64,000 nucleotides of DNA. It comes from Neorhizobium populisoli (GTDB lineage: Bacteria; Pseudomonadota; Alphaproteobacteria; Rhizobiales; Rhizobiaceae). The position numbers and the translations under genes were made by a program. Location: positions 62,001 to 126,000 of the forward strand of contig NZ_JAHYCB010000003.1 in the NCBI RefSeq assembly GCF_019430945.1. The letters are read 5' to 3'. The number at the start of each line of letters is the position of its first letter. Within the stretch, counting starts at the first letter, position 1. The notes under the pieces are model-generated. The model made no database searches and was not told where the DNA came from. It saw nothing but the letters and a program-made list of their open reading frames with translations. Shown here one piece after another: positions 61,609-64,000 of the stretch.

Positions 61609-63420
61609 ATGTCGGATTTGAGCGCCGCCGCCGAGTTTCGTGTCTATCCAAAATCATGGGGGGCCGAATATGTTGCGGCCGGCGAGGTCCGGTTCCGGCT
61701 CTGGGCGCCCGGGCAGGAAACCGTTACGCTCCGCCTCGACGGCAAAGATGCCGAAATGACCCGCAGTGATGACGGCTGGTTCGAACTGCTGGCGACAGGC
61801 GTCTCGCCCGGCGCGGAATACAATTACGTGCTCGCAAACGGCATGGTCGTACCGGACCCTGCGTCCCGCGCCCAGAAGGCCGATGTGAACGGCCCTTCCC
61901 TTGTCATCGACCCGACCAGCTACGACTGGCAACACCCCGACTGGCAGGGCCGGCCATGGGAGGAGACGGTCGTTTATGAACTGCATATCGGCACCTTCAC
62001 CCCGGAGGGTACATTTCGCGCGGCGATCGAAAAGTTGCCCTATCTGGCCGACCTTGGCATCACCATGATCGAGGTCCTGCCGCTCGCCCAGTTCGGCGGC
62101 AAGCGCGGCTGGGGTTATGACGGCGTGCTGCTTTACGCCCCTCATTCGGCCTATGGCGCGCCGGAGGATTTCAAGGCCTTCGTCGATGCTGCCCACGGGC
62201 TCGGCCTCTCCGTCGTGCTCGATATTGTGCTTAACCATTTTGGCCCGGAAGGAAACTACCTGCCACTGCTGGCGCCCGATTTCTTCCACAAGGAACGCAT
62301 GACACCCTGGGGTGCCGGCATTGCCTATGACGTCGATCCGGTTCGGCGCTATATCAGCGAATGCGCGCTCTACTGGCTGGAGGAATTCCAGCTCGACGGC
62401 CTGCGCTTCGATGCCATCGACCAGATCGAGGATAGTTCGGAACAGCATGTCCTCGAAGAGATCGCCAGGCGCATCCGCACCGAGATCACCGACCGGCCGA
62501 TCCACCTGACCACAGAGGACGCCCGCAACATCACCTTCCTGCATCCGCGCAATGGGGATGGCTCGGCGCCGCTCTTCACCGCCGAATGGAACGACGACCT
62601 CCACAATGCCGTGCATGTTTTCGCGACCGGTGAAACACATGCCTATTACAAGGACTTCGCCAAAAACCCTGAGAAACTGGTCGCTCGTGTGCTGGCCGAA
62701 GGGTTTGCCTATCAGGGCGAGGTCTCGCCTCAGACAGGCGAAAAACGCGGTGTCAAAAGCACCGGCCAGCCGCCCGTCGCTTTCGTCGACTTCATCCAGA
62801 ACCATGATCAGGTGGGCAACCGGGCACAGGGCGAACGGCTGATCTCACTTGCCGGCGCCGATCGCACCAAGGCCCTGCTCGCCACGCTGCTTCTGTCGCC
62901 ACATATCCCGCTGATGTTCATGGGCGAGGAATATGGCGAGACCAATCCCTTCCTGTTCTTCACCGATTTTCTCGGTGATCTTGCCAAGGCCGTGCGCGAA
63001 GGCCGGGCCCGGGAGTTTCAGGGCCATGCAGGTCACGAGGGCGAAAGCGTACCCGATCCGAATGCAAAGAAGACCTTCGAAGTCTCCACGCTTGATTGGC
63101 AAAAGCCGGACTCGAAAGATGGCAAGGACTGGCTGAAATTCACGAAGGACCTGCTGGCGCTCCGTCAAAAGCATATCGTCCCGCTACTCGCCACTGCCGG
63201 CGGCGAAAGCGGCAAGGTGGTGAAAACGGATAAGGGCTTCCTCGCCGTCTCCTGGACCTTTCCGAAAGGCCGGCTCTCGCTGGCCCTCAACATCGGCGAA
63301 AAACCACAGCCCCTTCCCGATGCGCCCGGCGAGACTATCTTCGCCTGGCCTGAAAAGACACATGACCTCCCGCCGAACTCCACCGTTGTCCGCCTCGAAG
63401 TTTCCGGAAGGCCCGCATGA
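61609..63420 (+). CDS. treZ: TreZ, malto-oligosyltrehalose trehalohydrolase
   Basis: A 603-residue GH13 enzyme that cuts trehalose from the end of malto-oligosyltrehalose. An N-terminal CBM48-like domain (VRFRLWAPGQETVTLRLDGK) precedes the barrel, with VVLDIVLNHFGPEGN, the nucleophile region LDGLRFDAIDQIEDSS, the acid region ITDRPIHLTTEDARN and FIQNHDQVGNRAQG. ATG 61609 (MSDLSAAAEF) matches the family start; a longer frame begins at 61510. Its stop overlaps the treY ATG. Confidence 0.93.
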   Translation: MSDLSAAAEFRVYPKSWGAEYVAAGEVRFRLWAPGQETVTLRLDGKDAEMTRSDDGWFELLATGVSPGAEYNYVLANGMVVPDPASRAQKADVNGPSLVIDPTSYDWQHPDWQGRPWEETVVYELHIGTFTPEGTFRAAIEKLPYLADLGITMIEVLPLAQFGGKRGWGYDGVLLYAPHSAYGAPEDFKAFVDAAHGLGLSVVLDIVLNHFGPEGNYLPLLAPDFFHKERMTPWGAGIAYDVDPVRRYISECALYWLEEFQLDGLRFDAIDQIEDSSEQHVLEEIARRIRTEITDRPIHLTTEDARNITFLHPRNGDGSAPLFTAEWNDDLHNAVHVFATGETHAYYKDFAKNPEKLVARVLAEGFAYQGEVSPQTGEKRGVKSTGQPPVAFVDFIQNHDQVGNRAQGERLISLAGADRTKALLATLLLSPHIPLMFMGEEYGETNPFLFFTDFLGDLAKAVREGRAREFQGHAGHEGESVPDPNAKKTFEVSTLDWQKPDSKDGKDWLKFTKDLLALRQKHIVPLLATAGGESGKVVKTDKGFLAVSWTFPKGRLSLALNIGEKPQPLPDAPGETIFAWPEKTHDLPPNSTVVRLEVSGRPA

Positions 63421-64000
63421 ACATCCCGACCGCCACCTATCGCATCCAGTTCCGCAATGGCATGACCTTCGACCGCGCCGCGGAGCTGGTGCCCTATCTG
63501 AAACGTCTCGGCATCAGCCACCTCTATGCCTCGCCGATCTTCACCGCCACGACCGGCTCCACCCACGGCTATGACGTGACAGATGCCAACGAGATCGAAC
63601 CGTCGATCGGCGGTCGCGAAGGTTTCGAGCGCATGGCCAGAACGCTCAAGGCTGCCGGGCTTGGCCTGATCCTCGATATCGTGCCGAACCACATGGCGGC
63701 ATCACTGGAAAACCTGTGGTGGCGCGATGTCGTCGAACACGGCGAACAGAGCCGCTACGCCCGCCATTTCGATATCGACTGGTCGCGCAAGCTGACGCTC
63801 CCGTTTCTTGGCGACACGTTCGAGACGGTATTGGGGGCCGGCGAGATTTCGTTGAAGCCCGATCCGAAAACCGGCAGACCGGCGTTCGCCTATTACGAAA
63901 CCTTCTATCCGCTCAATCCGGAGACCTATTCGGGCCGAGAAGCCGAAGTCCTCAAACTTGCGGACAAGGCAGCGATAGCCAAACTGCACGAACAGCAGCA
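63417..64000 (+). CDS. treY: TreY, malto-oligosyltrehalose synthase (partial, runs off window)
   Basis: At least 194 residues are present; the gene continues past the window. The start MNIPTATYRIQFRNGMTFDR with LVPYLKRLGISHLYASPIFT, GSTHGYDVTDANEIEPSIGG and GLGLILDIVPNHMAASLENL is the clear TreY signature. TreY turns the reducing end of a maltodextrin into an alpha,alpha-1,1 bond; TreZ then frees trehalose. The ATGA overlap with treZ shows coupling. Confidence 0.93.
   Translation, partial: MNIPTATYRIQFRNGMTFDRAAELVPYLKRLGISHLYASPIFTATTGSTHGYDVTDANEIEPSIGGREGFERMARTLKAAGLGLILDIVPNHMAASLENLWWRDVVEHGEQSRYARHFDIDWSRKLTLPFLGDTFETVLGAGEISLKPDPKTGRPAFAYYETFYPLNPETYSGREAEVLKLADKAAIAKLHEQQ

Overview
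The window looks like chromosomal DNA of a Rhizobiales alphaproteobacterium, most likely family Rhizobiaceae (the Rhizobium/Agrobacterium/Neorhizobium group). The evidence is the ctrA-sciP-chpT cell-cycle set, GANTC (CcrM-type) sites and CtrA boxes in front of these genes, an ExoY-type sugar transferase, RpoH, rhizobial-style hmuTUV haem uptake, small DUF1127 and DUF3008 proteins, and palindromic intergenic repeats of the kind rhizobial genomes carry. The sequence is GC-rich and densely coded. I saw no rRNA, tRNA, CRISPR array or insertion sequence. These assignments rest on reading motifs and recalling families; no database search was run.

Layout. 1-7.1 kb is a cell-cycle and envelope block: a phage/GTA-type DUF2793 protein, exoY, sciP, a PqiA-like membrane protein, a small GNAT, a FliJ-like coiled coil, ctrA, a degenerate receiver, chpT and a DUF1134 protein. 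7.3-16.7 kb holds housekeeping and regulatory genes: a coiled-coil membrane protein, a TrmH/SpoU methyltransferase, an RluD-like pseudouridine synthase, a DMT exporter divergent from a WYL regulator, an AraC regulator, small proteins, a methyltransferase, rpoH and an ACT protein. 16.7-24.5 kb holds a PepSY membrane protein with a His/Met-rich loop, a DUF2946-like partner, a very large low-complexity membrane protein, purA, a second DMT transporter and a degenerate transglutaminase-like protein.

24.8-32.9 kb is a catabolic module for an unidentified small nitrogenous compound: a creatininase-family hydrolase, a divergent LysR regulator, an NMT1/THI5-like ABC importer, a cytosine-deaminase-like amidohydrolase, an FAD-linked oxidase and a flavodoxin-fold oxidoreductase. 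32.9-45.9 kb is mixed: acetyltransferase, lytic transglycosylase lipoprotein, L,D-transpeptidase, RidA with aldehyde dehydrogenase, a marR-emrA-emrB efflux operon, a DUF4344 metallopeptidase, an MhqD/MhqO-like pair, ung, gloA, galE and a YbaN protein.

45.9-49.7 kb is a haem divergon: hmuT-hmuU-hmuV on the minus strand against a haem-degrading monooxygenase homologue and a HutX-like carrier on the plus strand. 50-54.1 kb has mainly small uncharacterised genes, including an overlapping nucleotidyltransferase/metallophosphoesterase pair. 54.2-61.4 kb is a branched-chain amino acid degradation cluster: acyl-CoA dehydrogenase, SDR dehydrogenase and the full branched-chain 2-oxoacid dehydrogenase complex, with a 137-bp palindromic repeat between its E1 alpha and E1 beta genes. 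The window ends in treZ and the first part of treY (trehalose synthesis from glucan).

The points most worth a second look are a perfect CtrA box before exoY, the GANTC cluster before ctrA, the catabolic module, the nucleotidyltransferase/phosphoesterase pair, the 887-residue low-complexity membrane protein, and the repeat inside the bkd operon.
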